Shown here: positions 38,568 to 47,267 of the stretch, one piece after another | Layout of the letters: every line of letters begins with the position of its first letter | How positions within the stretch are numbered: position 1 is the first letter of the stretch | Program-made: the position numbers and the translations under genes | Notes under the pieces: model-generated | What the model was told of the DNA's origin: nothing | Databases searched by the model: none | Seen by the model: only the letters and a program-made list of their open reading frames with translations | From: Rhizobium sp. 32-5/1 | GTDB taxonomy: Bacteria > Pseudomonadota > Alphaproteobacteria > Rhizobiales > Rhizobiaceae | DNA: 64,000 bases | Direction of reading: 5' to 3' | Assembly (NCBI RefSeq): GCF_029537235.1 | Contig: NZ_CP120638.1 | Location: 2,311,501 to 2,375,500, forward strand

Positions 38568-39740
38568 ATGGACGCGCCGCTGAAGGGGCTGAAGGTTCTC
38601 GAACTTGCCCGCATCCTCGCCGGCCCGTGGATCGGCCAGACGCTGGCTGATCTCGGAGCTGACGTCATCAAGGTGGAAAGCCCTGCCGGTGACGACACGC
38701 GCATCTGGGGGCCGCCCTTCATCGAGGGGGCGGACGGCGAGAAGCTGGATGCGGCCTATTTCCACGCCTGCAATCGCGGCAAGCGCTCCGTCGTGCTCGA
38801 TTTCACCACGCCGGAGGGCCAAGAGGCGGTGCGGCAGCTGGCTGTGCAGTCCGATGTGCTGCTGGAGAACTTCAAGGTTGGCGGGCTTGAGAAATACGGC
38901 CTCGACTATGAGAGCCTGCGAAAGGTCAATCCGCGCCTCGTCTATTGCTCGGTCACCGGCTTCGGGCAGGACGGCCCTTATGCCCATAGGGCGGGCTACG
39001 ACTACATCGTCCAGGGCATGAGCGGCATTATGGACCTGACCGGTGATCCGGCCGGCGAGCCGCAGAAGATCGGCGTCGCCTTCGCCGATATCTTCACCGG
39101 GCTCTATGGCGTCATCGCTGTGCAGGCGGCCCTTGCCCAGCGCGAGCGCACGGGAACCGGCCAGCATATCGATATGGCGCTGCTCGACTGCATGACCGGC
39201 GTGCTGGCCAATCAGGCGCTGAATTTCCTCGTTTCGGGCAAGGCGCCGACCCGCATGGGTAATGCCCACCCCAACATCGCGCCCTATCAAGTTTTTCCGA
39301 CAGCCGATGGCCACCTGATCGTCGCGGTCGGCAACGACCGCCAGTTCGTCAAGTTCTGCGCGCTGCTGGGCCGGGACGATTTGGCTGCCGATCCGCGCTA
39401 CCTGACGAATGCGAGCCGCGTCGCCAACCGCGATAGCCTGACGCCGGCACTGAGCGCGGAAACGGGGAAACACGCGCGCGACGCATTGCTGGCATTGCTT
39501 GAGGCTGCCGGTGTGCCGGGCGGCCCGATCAATACGGTCGGCGACGTTTTCGAGGATCCGCAGATCGTCCACCGCGGCATGCGCATCGAGGTGCCGCACA
39601 CCGGCGCTGCCGCTGGAACCGTTCCCGGCGTGCGGACTCCGCTTCGGTTTTCGGACGCAGGTCTGGCGTTGGACCGCGGCGCGCCACGGCTCGGGGAGCA
39701 CACGGATGAGGTGCTGGCGGAGATCGGGATGAAGCCCTGA
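38568..39740 (+). CDS. CaiB/BaiF (class III) CoA-transferase, probable succinyl-CoA:glutarate CoA-transferase
   Basis: 390 residues. LKVLELARILAGPWIGQTLADLG and ADVIKVESPAGDDTRIWGPP open the family III fold, with the catalytic Asp expected in HIDMALLDCMTGVLANQ; NFKVGGLEKYGLDYESL and GYDYIVQGMSGIMDLTGDP are also typical. Family members move CoA between acids. Directly behind gcdH it most likely makes glutaryl-CoA (SUGCT-like), an inference from context. Frame intact. Confidence 0.85.
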   Translation: MDAPLKGLKVLELARILAGPWIGQTLADLGADVIKVESPAGDDTRIWGPPFIEGADGEKLDAAYFHACNRGKRSVVLDFTTPEGQEAVRQLAVQSDVLLENFKVGGLEKYGLDYESLRKVNPRLVYCSVTGFGQDGPYAHRAGYDYIVQGMSGIMDLTGDPAGEPQKIGVAFADIFTGLYGVIAVQAALAQRERTGTGQHIDMALLDCMTGVLANQALNFLVSGKAPTRMGNAHPNIAPYQVFPTADGHLIVAVGNDRQFVKFCALLGRDDLAADPRYLTNASRVANRDSLTPALSAETGKHARDALLALLEAAGVPGGPINTVGDVFEDPQIVHRGMRIEVPHTGAAAGTVPGVRTPLRFSDAGLALDRGAPRLGEHTDEVLAEIGMKP

Positions 39741-39747
39741 CAGGGCC

Positions 39748-41203
39748 TCAAATATTCCCCATGCAGAGATATTTCATCTCCAGATAGTCCTCCGCGCCGT
39801 GGCGGGAGCCCTCGCGGCCGATGCCGGATTGCTTGAGGCCGCCGAAGGGGCGGCTTCAGAGGACATACGGCCGGTGTTGATACCGATCATGCCATATTCC
39901 AGCGCCTCGGCCACGCGCCAGACCTTCTTCAGCTCCGTCGCGTAGAAATATGCGGCAAGCCCGTAGATCGTGTCGTTTGCCTGGTGGATGACGTCTTCCA
40001 TCGTCTCGAAGCGGATGATCGGGGCCACGGGACCGAAGGTCTCGTCGCAGGCGACCAGCATGCGGCCATCGACATCGCCGAGCACGGTTGGCTCGAAAAA
40101 GGCGCCGGACAGCCGCTTGCCGCCGCAGAGCAACGTCGCGCCCTTGGCGACGGCGTCGTTGACATGGCTTTCGACCTTGCCGAGTGCCCGGTCGTCGATC
40201 AGCGGGCCGATCGTCACGCCGGGCGTGAAACCGTCGCCGACAGTAAGCTTGCCGACTTCCACAGCGAGCTTGCGCGCAAATTCGTCATAGACACGGGCCT
40301 GCACATAGATGCGGTTGGCGGATGTGCAGGTCTGCCCGGCATTGCGGAATTTCGCCTGCACTGCGCCATCGACGGCGGCGTCGATATCTGCGTCGTCGAA
40401 GACGATGAAAGGCGCGCTGCCGCCGAGTTCAAGACTGACTTTCTTGATCTGGTCGGAGCACTGCCGCATCAGGATGCGGCCGACCTCGGTCGAGCCGGTG
40501 AAGCTGATCTTGCGGACCTTCGGATTGCCGCAGAGTTCGCGGCCGATCGCATCTCCTTCGGAGGCCAGGATGAGGTTGAAGACACCTTTGGGAAAACCGG
40601 CGCGGATCGCCAGGGCGTGCATGGCAAAGGCAACCAGCGGCGTCTGTTCCGCCGGCTTCAGGATGACGGTGCAGCCGACGGCGAGCGCCGGCGCAATTTT
40701 TCGGGCAACCATGGAGGCCGGAAAGTTCCAGGGGTAATGGTGCCGACCACGCCGACCGGCTGCTTGATGACCAGCATGCGACGGTCGGTCGAGGGCGCGG
40801 GAATGGTCTCGCCATAGACGCGTTTTGCCTCCTCCGCATACCATTCGATATAGGCGGCGGCGTGCTGCACCTCGGATCGCGATTCCGAAAACGGCTTGCC
40901 CATTTCCGCCGTCAGGATCGCGGCCAGGTCGTCGATATGGACGATGATCAGATCATGCCAGCGGCGCAGGATGGTGCTTCGTTCCCCGGCCGGCCGCTCT
41001 GCCCAGGCAAACCGTGCCTCGGATGCCGCGTCGATCGCCGCGCAGGTTTCCGTAACGCCCATGTCCGGCAAAGTGGCGAGGAGCGCGCCGTTTGCGGGAT
41101 TGCGCACATCAAAGGTCCGGGCATCCGGGCCGAACGGCGCATTAGCTAGCCCCAGCAGATCTGGCGCCTTTACATGGGCGATCAGCGTTTCCGTAAAGAT
41201 CAT
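39748..41203 (-). CDS. gabD: NADP-type succinate/glutarate-semialdehyde dehydrogenase (two frameshifts)
   Basis: Start ATG 41203 ([17 protein letters not shown]). The frame breaks at a GGGG run at 40731-40734 (TITP then [19 protein letters not shown]) and again at GGGG 39847-39850 (MSSEAAP then [31 protein letters not shown]). Between are [31 protein letters not shown] (catalytic Glu) and [14 protein letters not shown] (catalytic Cys). Restored length about 485 residues. It oxidises succinate semialdehyde from GABA and/or glutarate semialdehyde from 5-aminovalerate. The gcdH-CoA-transferase neighbours favour a dual or DavD-like role. Confidence 0.88.
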
Positions 41204-41307
41204 TGGTGATCCTTTCTGGCGAGACCCGTGCCCTGGGGGCACGGTAAGGCGGTGTCGGCTGAGAAAGCCGCAGACCGATGCCGATAGCCGATAAAGATAG
41301 CCGGGGT

Positions 41308-41333
41308 CCATCGGGCAAGGAGCCGCCCGATGG
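41308..41333 (-). terminator. Hairpin downstream of gabT
   Basis: Perfect 9-bp stem CCATCGGGC / GCCCGATGG with an 8-base loop, 24 bases after the gabT stop. A second hairpin CCGTGCCC-TGG-GGGCACGG (41226-41244) lies between it and the gabD start. Neither has a strong U-run, so partial read-through into gabD is possible. Confidence 0.45.
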
Positions 41334-41356
41334 AGAGATTGAGGATGGTGATCGAC

Positions 41357-42624
41357 CTAGGCGCGGACTTCGAGGATCGATGCTTCGAGGATGTCGAGGG
41401 CTTCGGCAAAAACCCCATCCTGGATGGTGATCGGCGCCAGGAAGCGGATGACATTGCCGTAAACACCGCAAGTGAGCAGGATAAGGCCTTTTTCGAGCGC
41501 CTTCAGGCGCACCTTGTTGGCGAAATCCGCGCTCGGTAGGTTGGTCGTGACGTCGTTGAACTCGACGGCATTCATAAAGCCGGGGCCACGGATATCGACG
41601 ATTTCCGGTGCTTTCTCACGGATAGAAGCAAGACGTTGCTTCAATCGGCCGCCGAGTTGTTCGGCACGGTTGCAGAGATCCTCGTCCTTGATGACGTCGA
41701 GCACGGCATGCGCCGCTGCAACACCGATCGGGTTGCCGGCATAGGTGCCGCCAAGGCCACCCGGGCCGGGCGCATCCATAATCTCGGCGCGGCCTGTGAC
41801 GGCCGCAATCGGAAATCCGCCGCCAAGGCCTTTTGCCATGGTCGTCAGGTCGGCGGCAACGCCATAATGTTCCATGGCGAAGAGCTTGCCGGTCCGGGCA
41901 AAGCCAGTCTGCACTTCGTCAGCGATGAGCAGGATGCCATGCTGGTCGCAGATTTCGCGCAGCGCCTTCATGAAGGCGACCGGGACAGGGTAGAAGCCGC
42001 CTTCGCCTTGGACCGGCTCGACGATGATGGCGGCGACGCGGTTCGGATCGACATCGGCAGCGAAGAGCTTTTTCAACACGCCGAGCGACTGTTCGACAGT
42101 CGTACCGTGCATCTCGACCGGGAAGGGGCGTGAAAGACGTCGGCCGGCATCGCGCCGAAGCCGACCTTGTAGGGAACAACCTTGCCGGTCAGCGCCATGC
42201 CCATGAAGGTACGGCCATGGAAGCCGCCGGAAAATGCGATGACGGCCTGGCGTCCCGTGGCGGCGCGGGCGATTTTCACGGCATTTTCGACAGCTTCAGC
42301 GCCGGTGGTGACGAAGATCGTTTTCTTCGCGAAATTGCCGGGAACGATGGCGTTGAGACGTTCGGCGAGTTCGACGTAATTTTCGTAAGGTACGACCTGG
42401 TGGCAGGTGTGGGTAAAGCGATCAAGCTGCGCCTTGACGGCTTCGATGACGCGCGGGTGGCGGTGGCCGGTATTGACCACGGCGATGCCGGCAGCAAAAT
42501 CGATGTAGCGATTGCCTTCCTTGTCCCAGATTTCCGAATTTTCGGCCCGGTCGGCGTAGATCTGCGTGGTCATGCCAACGCCACGGGAGATGGCGGCATT
42601 CTTGCGGTCGGTCAGGCTTGTCAT
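41357..42624 (-). CDS. gabT: 4-aminobutyrate/5-aminovalerate aminotransferase (one frameshift)
   Basis: Class III PLP aminotransferase. N-terminal KNAAISRGVGMTTQIYADR, FAAGIAVVNTGHRHPRV, TTGAEAVENAVKIARAATG and AFSGGFHGRTFMGMALTGK. The frame breaks at a GGGG run (plus 42125-42128): VFHAP continues as FPVEMHGTTVEQSLGV in the next frame. Then GILLIADEVQTGFARTGKLF and the PLP Lys in MAKGLGGGFPIAAVTG. Restored length about 422 residues. GabT/DavT forms succinate or glutarate semialdehyde for the GabD encoded downstream. Divergent from the MerR-XRE-cupin regulator. Confidence 0.9.
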
Positions 42625-42678
42625 GGTCGTGATCCCGGAAGCTGGGGTTGTATTATCATGGAGAATGATGGAATATTA

Positions 42679-42697
42679 CCTACATTTTTTCTGTAGG
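42679..42697. promoter_or_regulatory. Candidate operator in the gabT/regulator divergent region
   Basis: CCTACA, seven T-rich bases and TGTAGG form a perfect 6-bp dyad, 55 bases upstream of gabT and 109 bases before the divergent regulator start. The 19-base span and AT core are typical of MerR-type operators. Confidence 0.45.
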
Positions 42698-42805
42698 ATA
42701 GCAAATGAATTTTCGTGATCAGATGAGCAGGGGTGTGAATAGATCCGCCTGTGATATGCGGGAACGCGGCGCATGCTGCCTTTTGGCGACAGGAAGGGAA
42801 ATGGG

Positions 42806-43639
42806 ATGACCGATGATGCCGTAACCGTTCTCCGTTACAAGGTCGCCGAGGCGGCACGGCTTGCCGGTGTGTCGGCATCCACACTCAGGCTTTGGGAAAC
42901 ACAGGGCCTCGTCGTGCCGGAACGCTCTGTCACAGGGCACCGGCAATACAGCGAAAATGACCTGGCACGACTGAAGCGGATTTCCTGGCTCCGGGTCGAA
43001 CGCGGCCTCAACCCCGCTGCCATTCGCGAGGCGCTGGATGCCGAATTACCTGTAAGCGACGAGGGGACGGCGGGGCCCCCGACCGAGGGCGCGTCAACCT
43101 TCGAAATCGGGCGCAAGCTGCGCAGCCTGCGGCACGGGGCCGGCAAGACGCTGGAGCAGGTGGCCGGCGATATCGGTATCGCGGCCTCCATCCTCTCGAC
43201 GCTGGAGCGCACCTCGCAGGGTGTTTCGGTCGCCGTCCTGCATAATCTCGCTGAATATTTCGGAAGCACGGTGTCCAGCCTGTCGGGTAAGGACGAAGGA
43301 GAGGTGCGGGCCGTCGTGAGGGCCGGCGAGTGGCGCAACTGGCCGCGCACCACGCCCGGTGTCACCATCCAGATGCTGGCCGAAGGCCGCAACCAGATGG
43401 ATTGCCATCGCTTCGTGCTGGAACCCGGCGCCTCCAGCGAAGGCGCCTATAAGCATGAGGGCGAGGAATTCGTCTATGTGCTGTCCGGCCGGGTCGAGTT
43501 CGTGCTCGACGCCGACCAGTTTCACGATCTCGGTCCCGGCGATTCGCTTTATTTCGCCAGCCGCCGTCAGCATGCCTGGTCGAACCGGCATGATGGTGAA
43601 ACTGTGCTGTTGTGGATCAACACGCCGCCGACATTCTGA
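42806..43639 (+). CDS. Three-domain transcription regulator: MerR HTH + XRE HTH + cupin
   Basis: About 277 residues. Residues 8-75 are a MerR-type winged helix ([37 protein letters not shown]). Residues about 105-165 are an XRE/HipB helix-turn-helix ([38 protein letters not shown]). Residues about 200-275 are a small cupin ([39 protein letters not shown]). The ATG at 42806 follows AGGAAGGGAA. Divergent from gabT, so it probably senses a catabolite of the GABA/aminovalerate route through the cupin. Having two separate DNA-binding domains on one chain is uncommon. Confidence 0.88.
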   Translation: MTDDAVTVLRYKVAEAARLAGVSASTLRLWETQGLVVPERSVTGHRQYSENDLARLKRISWLRVERGLNPAAIREALDAELPVSDEGTAGPPTEGASTFEIGRKLRSLRHGAGKTLEQVAGDIGIAASILSTLERTSQGVSVAVLHNLAEYFGSTVSSLSGKDEGEVRAVVRAGEWRNWPRTTPGVTIQMLAEGRNQMDCHRFVLEPGASSEGAYKHEGEEFVYVLSGRVEFVLDADQFHDLGPGDSLYFASRRQHAWSNRHDGETVLLWINTPPTF

Positions 43640-43827
43640 GCAAAAGGCTCCAATCGGCCTGTTGGCCGAGACTGCCCGAAACTTGCGGGAGAGTCGCCTG
43701 GGTTAGCCCTCGTCCACTGGTCTGCTTTCATCCTTTCGTCACAAAGCCTTTCGTCGCTCTTGCGATTTTGCCGCGATTGTTCTCTTGTTCCGCCACAAAG
43801 CAAAGACGATGGGAGGCGGCGACAGGC

Positions 43828-45360
43828 ATGCGCGCAGTTCTGGAACAGGTGGAGGCCCGGCGGGCCGAGGCGCGCGCAGGCGGCGGGCAAAAGCGGATCG
43901 ACGCCCAACATGCCAAGGGCAAATTGACCGCTCGCGAGCGCATCGAAGTGCTGCTCGATGAGGGTTCCTTCGAAGAATACGACATGTACGTCACCCACCG
44001 CGCTGTCGATTTCGGCATGGCGGAACAGAACGTGGCTGGCGACGGCGTCGTGACCGGTTGGGGCACGATCAACGGGCGACAGGTTTACGTCTTCTCCCAG
44101 GATTTCACCGTACTTGGCGGCTCCCTGTCCGAAACACATGCGCAGAAGATCTGCAAGATCATGGACATGGCGGTGCGCAACGGCGCTCCTGTCATCGGCC
44201 TCAACGATTCGGGCGGCGCCCGCATCCAGGAAGGTGTGGCTTCGCTTGCCGGCTATGCAGAAGTCTTTCGCCGCAATGCCGAGGCCTCCGGCGTCATTCC
44301 GCAGATCTCCGTCATCATGGGCCCCTGCGCCGGCGGTGCTGTTTATTCGCCTGCGATGACCGATTTCATCTTCATGGTTCGCGATACATCCTACATGTTC
44401 GTCACGGGCCCTGACGTGGTGAAGACCGTCACCAACGAAATCGTCACGGCCGAGGAACTGGGCGGCGCCGGCACCCATACAAAGAAGTCTTCGGTGGCGG
44501 ATGCAGCCTATGAGAACGATATAGAGACGCTGGAGCAGGTGCGCCTGCTGTTCGATTTCCTGCCCTTGAACAATCGCGAGAAACCACCCGTTCGCCCGTT
44601 CCACGATGACCCGGCGCGGCTTGAGGCGCGGCTCGACACCTTGATCCCGGATAGTTCGGCCAAGCCCTACGACATGAAGGAACTGATAAACGCGATCGCC
44701 GACGAAGGTGATTTCTTCGAGCTGCAGGAAGCCTTTGCCCGCAATATCATCACCGGCTTCGTCCGCATCGAAGGCCAGAGCGTCGGCGTTGTCGCCAACC
44801 AGCCGATGGTGCTGGCCGGCTGCCTGGATATCGACTCATCGCGCAAGGCCGCCCGTTTCGTGCGCTTCTGCGATGCCTTCTCGATCCCCATCCTGACGCT
44901 GGTCGACGTGCCTGGATTCCTTCCCGGCGTCGCGCAGGAATATGGCGGCGTCATCAAACACGGCGCCAAGCTGCTCTTCGCCTATTCACAGGCGACGGTG
45001 CCGATGGTCACCCTGATCACCCGAAAAGCCTATGGCGGAGCCTATGACGTCATGGCCTCGAAGCATATCGGCGCCGACATAAACTATGCCTGGCCGACCG
45101 CCGAAATCGCTGTGATGGGCGCCAAGGGTGCCACCGAAATTCTCTACCGCTCGGAACTTGGCGACCCGGAAAAGATCGCCGCGCGAACAAAGGAATACGA
45201 GACCCGCTTCGCCAACCCCTTCGTTGCCGCCGAACGCGGCTTTATCGACGAGGTGATCATGCCGCATTCCTCACGCCGCAGGATTGCCCGGGCGTTTGCC
45301 TCGCTGCGCAGCAAGCGCAAGGAACAGCTGTGGCGCAAGCACGATACTATCCCGTTGTGA
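43828..45360 (+). CDS. pccB: Propionyl-CoA carboxylase beta subunit (carboxyltransferase)
   Basis: 510 residues from ATG 43828. Transfers the carboxyl from carboxybiotin to propionyl-CoA, giving methylmalonyl-CoA. Motifs: [90 protein letters not shown] and [14 protein letters not shown], ending KHDTIPL as in alphaproteobacterial PccB. The frame is open far upstream, but the start chosen agrees with the family. It opens a pcc-mcm locus. A B12-dependent mutase lies at its end; no epimerase is seen in the window. Confidence 0.95.
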   Translation: MRAVLEQVEARRAEARAGGGQKRIDAQHAKGKLTARERIEVLLDEGSFEEYDMYVTHRAVDFGMAEQNVAGDGVVTGWGTINGRQVYVFSQDFTVLGGSLSETHAQKICKIMDMAVRNGAPVIGLNDSGGARIQEGVASLAGYAEVFRRNAEASGVIPQISVIMGPCAGGAVYSPAMTDFIFMVRDTSYMFVTGPDVVKTVTNEIVTAEELGGAGTHTKKSSVADAAYENDIETLEQVRLLFDFLPLNNREKPPVRPFHDDPARLEARLDTLIPDSSAKPYDMKELINAIADEGDFFELQEAFARNIITGFVRIEGQSVGVVANQPMVLAGCLDIDSSRKAARFVRFCDAFSIPILTLVDVPGFLPGVAQEYGGVIKHGAKLLFAYSQATVPMVTLITRKAYGGAYDVMASKHIGADINYAWPTAEIAVMGAKGATEILYRSELGDPEKIAARTKEYETRFANPFVAAERGFIDEVIMPHSSRRRIARAFASLRSKRKEQLWRKHDTIPL

Positions 45361-45384
45361 GGAGGTATTCGTCTCAAACTGCAG

Positions 45385-45417
45385 CCGTCATCCTCGGGTC
45401 AAGCCCGAGGATGACGG
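45385..45417. repeat. Palindromic repeat element after pccB
   Basis: Perfect 14-bp stem CCGTCATCCTCGGG / CCCGAGGATGACGG with a 5-base loop TCAAG. Sequences of this kind (GTCATCCTCGGG...) are dispersed intergenic palindromes in many alphaproteobacteria. Here it could also terminate pccB. Only one copy was noticed in this window. Confidence 0.7.
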
Positions 45418-45538
45418 AAAAACAAAATACGTCTTGGACGGAAAGTGACGATCTGCACTAGCGAAATTCATTGCCCGCTTCCCATATGCCTGATGTGCAC
45501 TCCCATAAGCACAGCCCCGCTATCAAGGACCCACATTC

Positions 45539-46429
45539 ATGACTGAAAAATCCCCCGCTGATAACTTCCCCGCCGGCTACGAAGTTCCCAAGGTCTGGAC
45601 CTGGGAAAAGGGCAATGGCGGCCAGTTTGCCAATATCAACCGGCCGATCGCCGGGCCGACACACGACAAGGAGCTGCCGGTCGGAAAACATCCGCTGCAG
45701 CTCTATTCGCTGGCGACGCCGAATGGCGTGAAGGTGACGATCATGCTGGAGGAGCTTCTGGCGGCCGGTCATACGGGTGCGGAGTATGACGCCTGGCTGA
45801 TCAAGATCGGCGAGGGCGACCAGTTCGGTTCCGGCTTCGTCGATGTCAATCCGAACTCGAAGATCCCGGCCCTGATGGATCGCTCGACGCCGGAGCCGAC
45901 ACGCGTTTTCGAATCCGGCTCGATCCTGCTTTATCTCGCCGAAAAGTTCGGTGCCTTCCTGCCTGGGGATCCCAAGGCGCGCACCGAGGCGATCAACTGG
46001 CTCTTCTGGCAGATGGGCTCGGCACCCTATCTCGGCGGCGGCTTCGGTCATTTTTATGCCTATGCGCCTATGCACATCCAGTATGCGATCGATCGCTTCT
46101 CGATGGAGGTCAAGCGCCAGCTCGACGTGCTCGACCGGCACCTCGCAGATAACCGCTACATGGCCGGCTTAGACTATTCGATCGCCGACATCGCCATCTG
46201 GCCGTGGTACGGAAACCTGGCGCAGGGCAAGCAATACGGCGATTCCGGAACGTTCCTCGACGTCCAGAGCTATAAGCATGTTCAGCGCTGGACAGCCGAG
46301 ATCGCGGATCGCCCAGCCGTCAAGCGTGGGCGTATCGTCAACCGGCCCTTCGGTGAGCCGTCCGAGCAGTTGCATGAACGTCACGACGCCTCCGACTTCG
46401 ACACGAAGATGCAGGACAAGATCGCCTAG
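45539..46429 (+). CDS. yghU: YghU-like glutathione S-transferase family disulfide-bond oxidoreductase
   Basis: 296 residues. N-terminal thioredoxin-like part: LQLYSLATPNGVKVTIMLEEL, VDVNPNSKIPALMD, VFESGSILLYLAEKFGAFLP. C-terminal helical GST part: INWLFWQMGSAPYLGGGFGHF, RHLADNRYMAGLDYSIADIA. YghU/YfcG proteins bind two glutathiones and reduce disulfides. The A-x-P-N-G-x-K core is the YghU subtype. It sits between pccB and pccA with no obvious metabolic link; a detoxification role for reactive acyl intermediates is speculation. Confidence 0.88.
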   Translation: MTEKSPADNFPAGYEVPKVWTWEKGNGGQFANINRPIAGPTHDKELPVGKHPLQLYSLATPNGVKVTIMLEELLAAGHTGAEYDAWLIKIGEGDQFGSGFVDVNPNSKIPALMDRSTPEPTRVFESGSILLYLAEKFGAFLPGDPKARTEAINWLFWQMGSAPYLGGGFGHFYAYAPMHIQYAIDRFSMEVKRQLDVLDRHLADNRYMAGLDYSIADIAIWPWYGNLAQGKQYGDSGTFLDVQSYKHVQRWTAEIADRPAVKRGRIVNRPFGEPSEQLHERHDASDFDTKMQDKIA

Positions 46430-46458
46430 GACGGCGATGCCAAGATAAGGAAAAGCAG

Positions 46459-46836
46459 ATGGCCAAACGGACCGAGATGACGAAACACAGGGGCTTTCCC
46501 TCCGGCTTGCCGGGCCATGGCCATCATTTCACCATCCGCAGACCGAACGAGAAGGCGGTTACTCCGCTGAAACCCCTGACCCGCCTCGCGCGTCCGAACA
46601 CGATCGAGCAAAAGGTCGATGCCGCCTTCCTGCATGCGCTCTGGCACCATTTCGGGACGGAACCGTTCGAGCGCGGCAACCTCGATGCCGGCCGACTCAA
46701 CCTGCTGTTTGGCCGCGAGGTCGTGCCGGCGGAAAGCCCGTTTGACGTGGCTTCCTATGAGGCCCTCCTGCAGATCGACGAACGCGTGGCGCGAAAGAGC
46801 TTTCCGGAAGCGTTTGAAGACGTGTTTGAGGTGTGA
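46459..46836 (+). CDS. Small protein of unknown function, first of a tandem pair
   Basis: 125 residues, no signal or membrane segment. It shares a layout with the next gene: MAK-x(3)-EM-x-KHRGFP at the N-terminus, a basic strand-rich segment (HHFTIRRPNEK), and a C-terminal half AAFLHALWHHFGTEPFERGNLDAGRLNLLFGRE..., with PAESPFDVASYEALLQ at the end. AAGCAG-like ribosome site only. The two are about 45 percent identical by eye and surely arose by duplication. Their constant place between pccB and pccA suggests a link with the carboxylase or mutase; no function is known to me. Confidence 0.75.
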   Translation: MAKRTEMTKHRGFPSGLPGHGHHFTIRRPNEKAVTPLKPLTRLARPNTIEQKVDAAFLHALWHHFGTEPFERGNLDAGRLNLLFGREVVPAESPFDVASYEALLQIDERVARKSFPEAFEDVFEV

Positions 46837-46840
46837 CGCC

Positions 46841-47251
46841 ATGGCCAAGACCCCCGAAATGCCCAAGCATCGCGGCTTTCCAGCCGGCCTGCTTGGAACC
46901 CAGTGGCAATTCACCCTGCGCCGGGCCAATTCCAAGGTCACCCCTTTGACGGCCTGGCCGCGGCAGCGGACCATGGATCAGACGGTAGCGCTCGCCGACA
47001 TCGGTTTCGTACAGGCCCTCTGGCAATATTTCGGGACGACGCCGTTCCAGCGCGGCAATCTGGACGGAGAGCGCCTCTGCCGCCTGTTCGGCCGCGAACT
47101 CCTGCCGGCGGAAAGAGGTTTCGATCCGGCGTCCTACGAGGGACTGCTGAAGCTGAACGAGCCCTTGGCCCGGAAGAACTTCCCGCAAGCCTTCGAGGAC
47201 GAGAAGAAGGATGCAGGCGTGGCGCGCGGCATCAAGAAGACCGCGGAATGA
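46841..47251 (+). CDS. Small protein of unknown function, second of a tandem pair
   Basis: 136 residues from ATG 46841, four bases after the previous stop. Same pattern as its neighbour: MAKTPEMPKHRGFPAGL, WQFTLRRANSKVTPL, FVQALWQYFGTTPFQRGNL, LFGRELLPAERGFDPASYEG, ending in a Lys-rich tail (EDEKKDAGVARGIKK) that the first copy lacks. The longest shared motif is FGT-x-PF-x-RGNLD. Soluble and mainly helical by composition. The pccA start follows after 16 bases, so it is certainly in the same transcript. Confidence 0.75.
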   Translation: MAKTPEMPKHRGFPAGLLGTQWQFTLRRANSKVTPLTAWPRQRTMDQTVALADIGFVQALWQYFGTTPFQRGNLDGERLCRLFGRELLPAERGFDPASYEGLLKLNEPLARKNFPQAFEDEKKDAGVARGIKKTAE

Positions 47252-47267
47252 GCGAGGCCAACCATCC

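Noticed and set aside
38508..39701. 397-codon open frame on the minus strand
   Set aside because: Antisense shadow of the CoA-transferase gene; no family features, and the plus strand is clearly coding.
43567..44604. 345-codon minus-strand open frame
   Set aside because: Antisense to pccB; low-complexity His/Asp/Arg composition typical of shadows.
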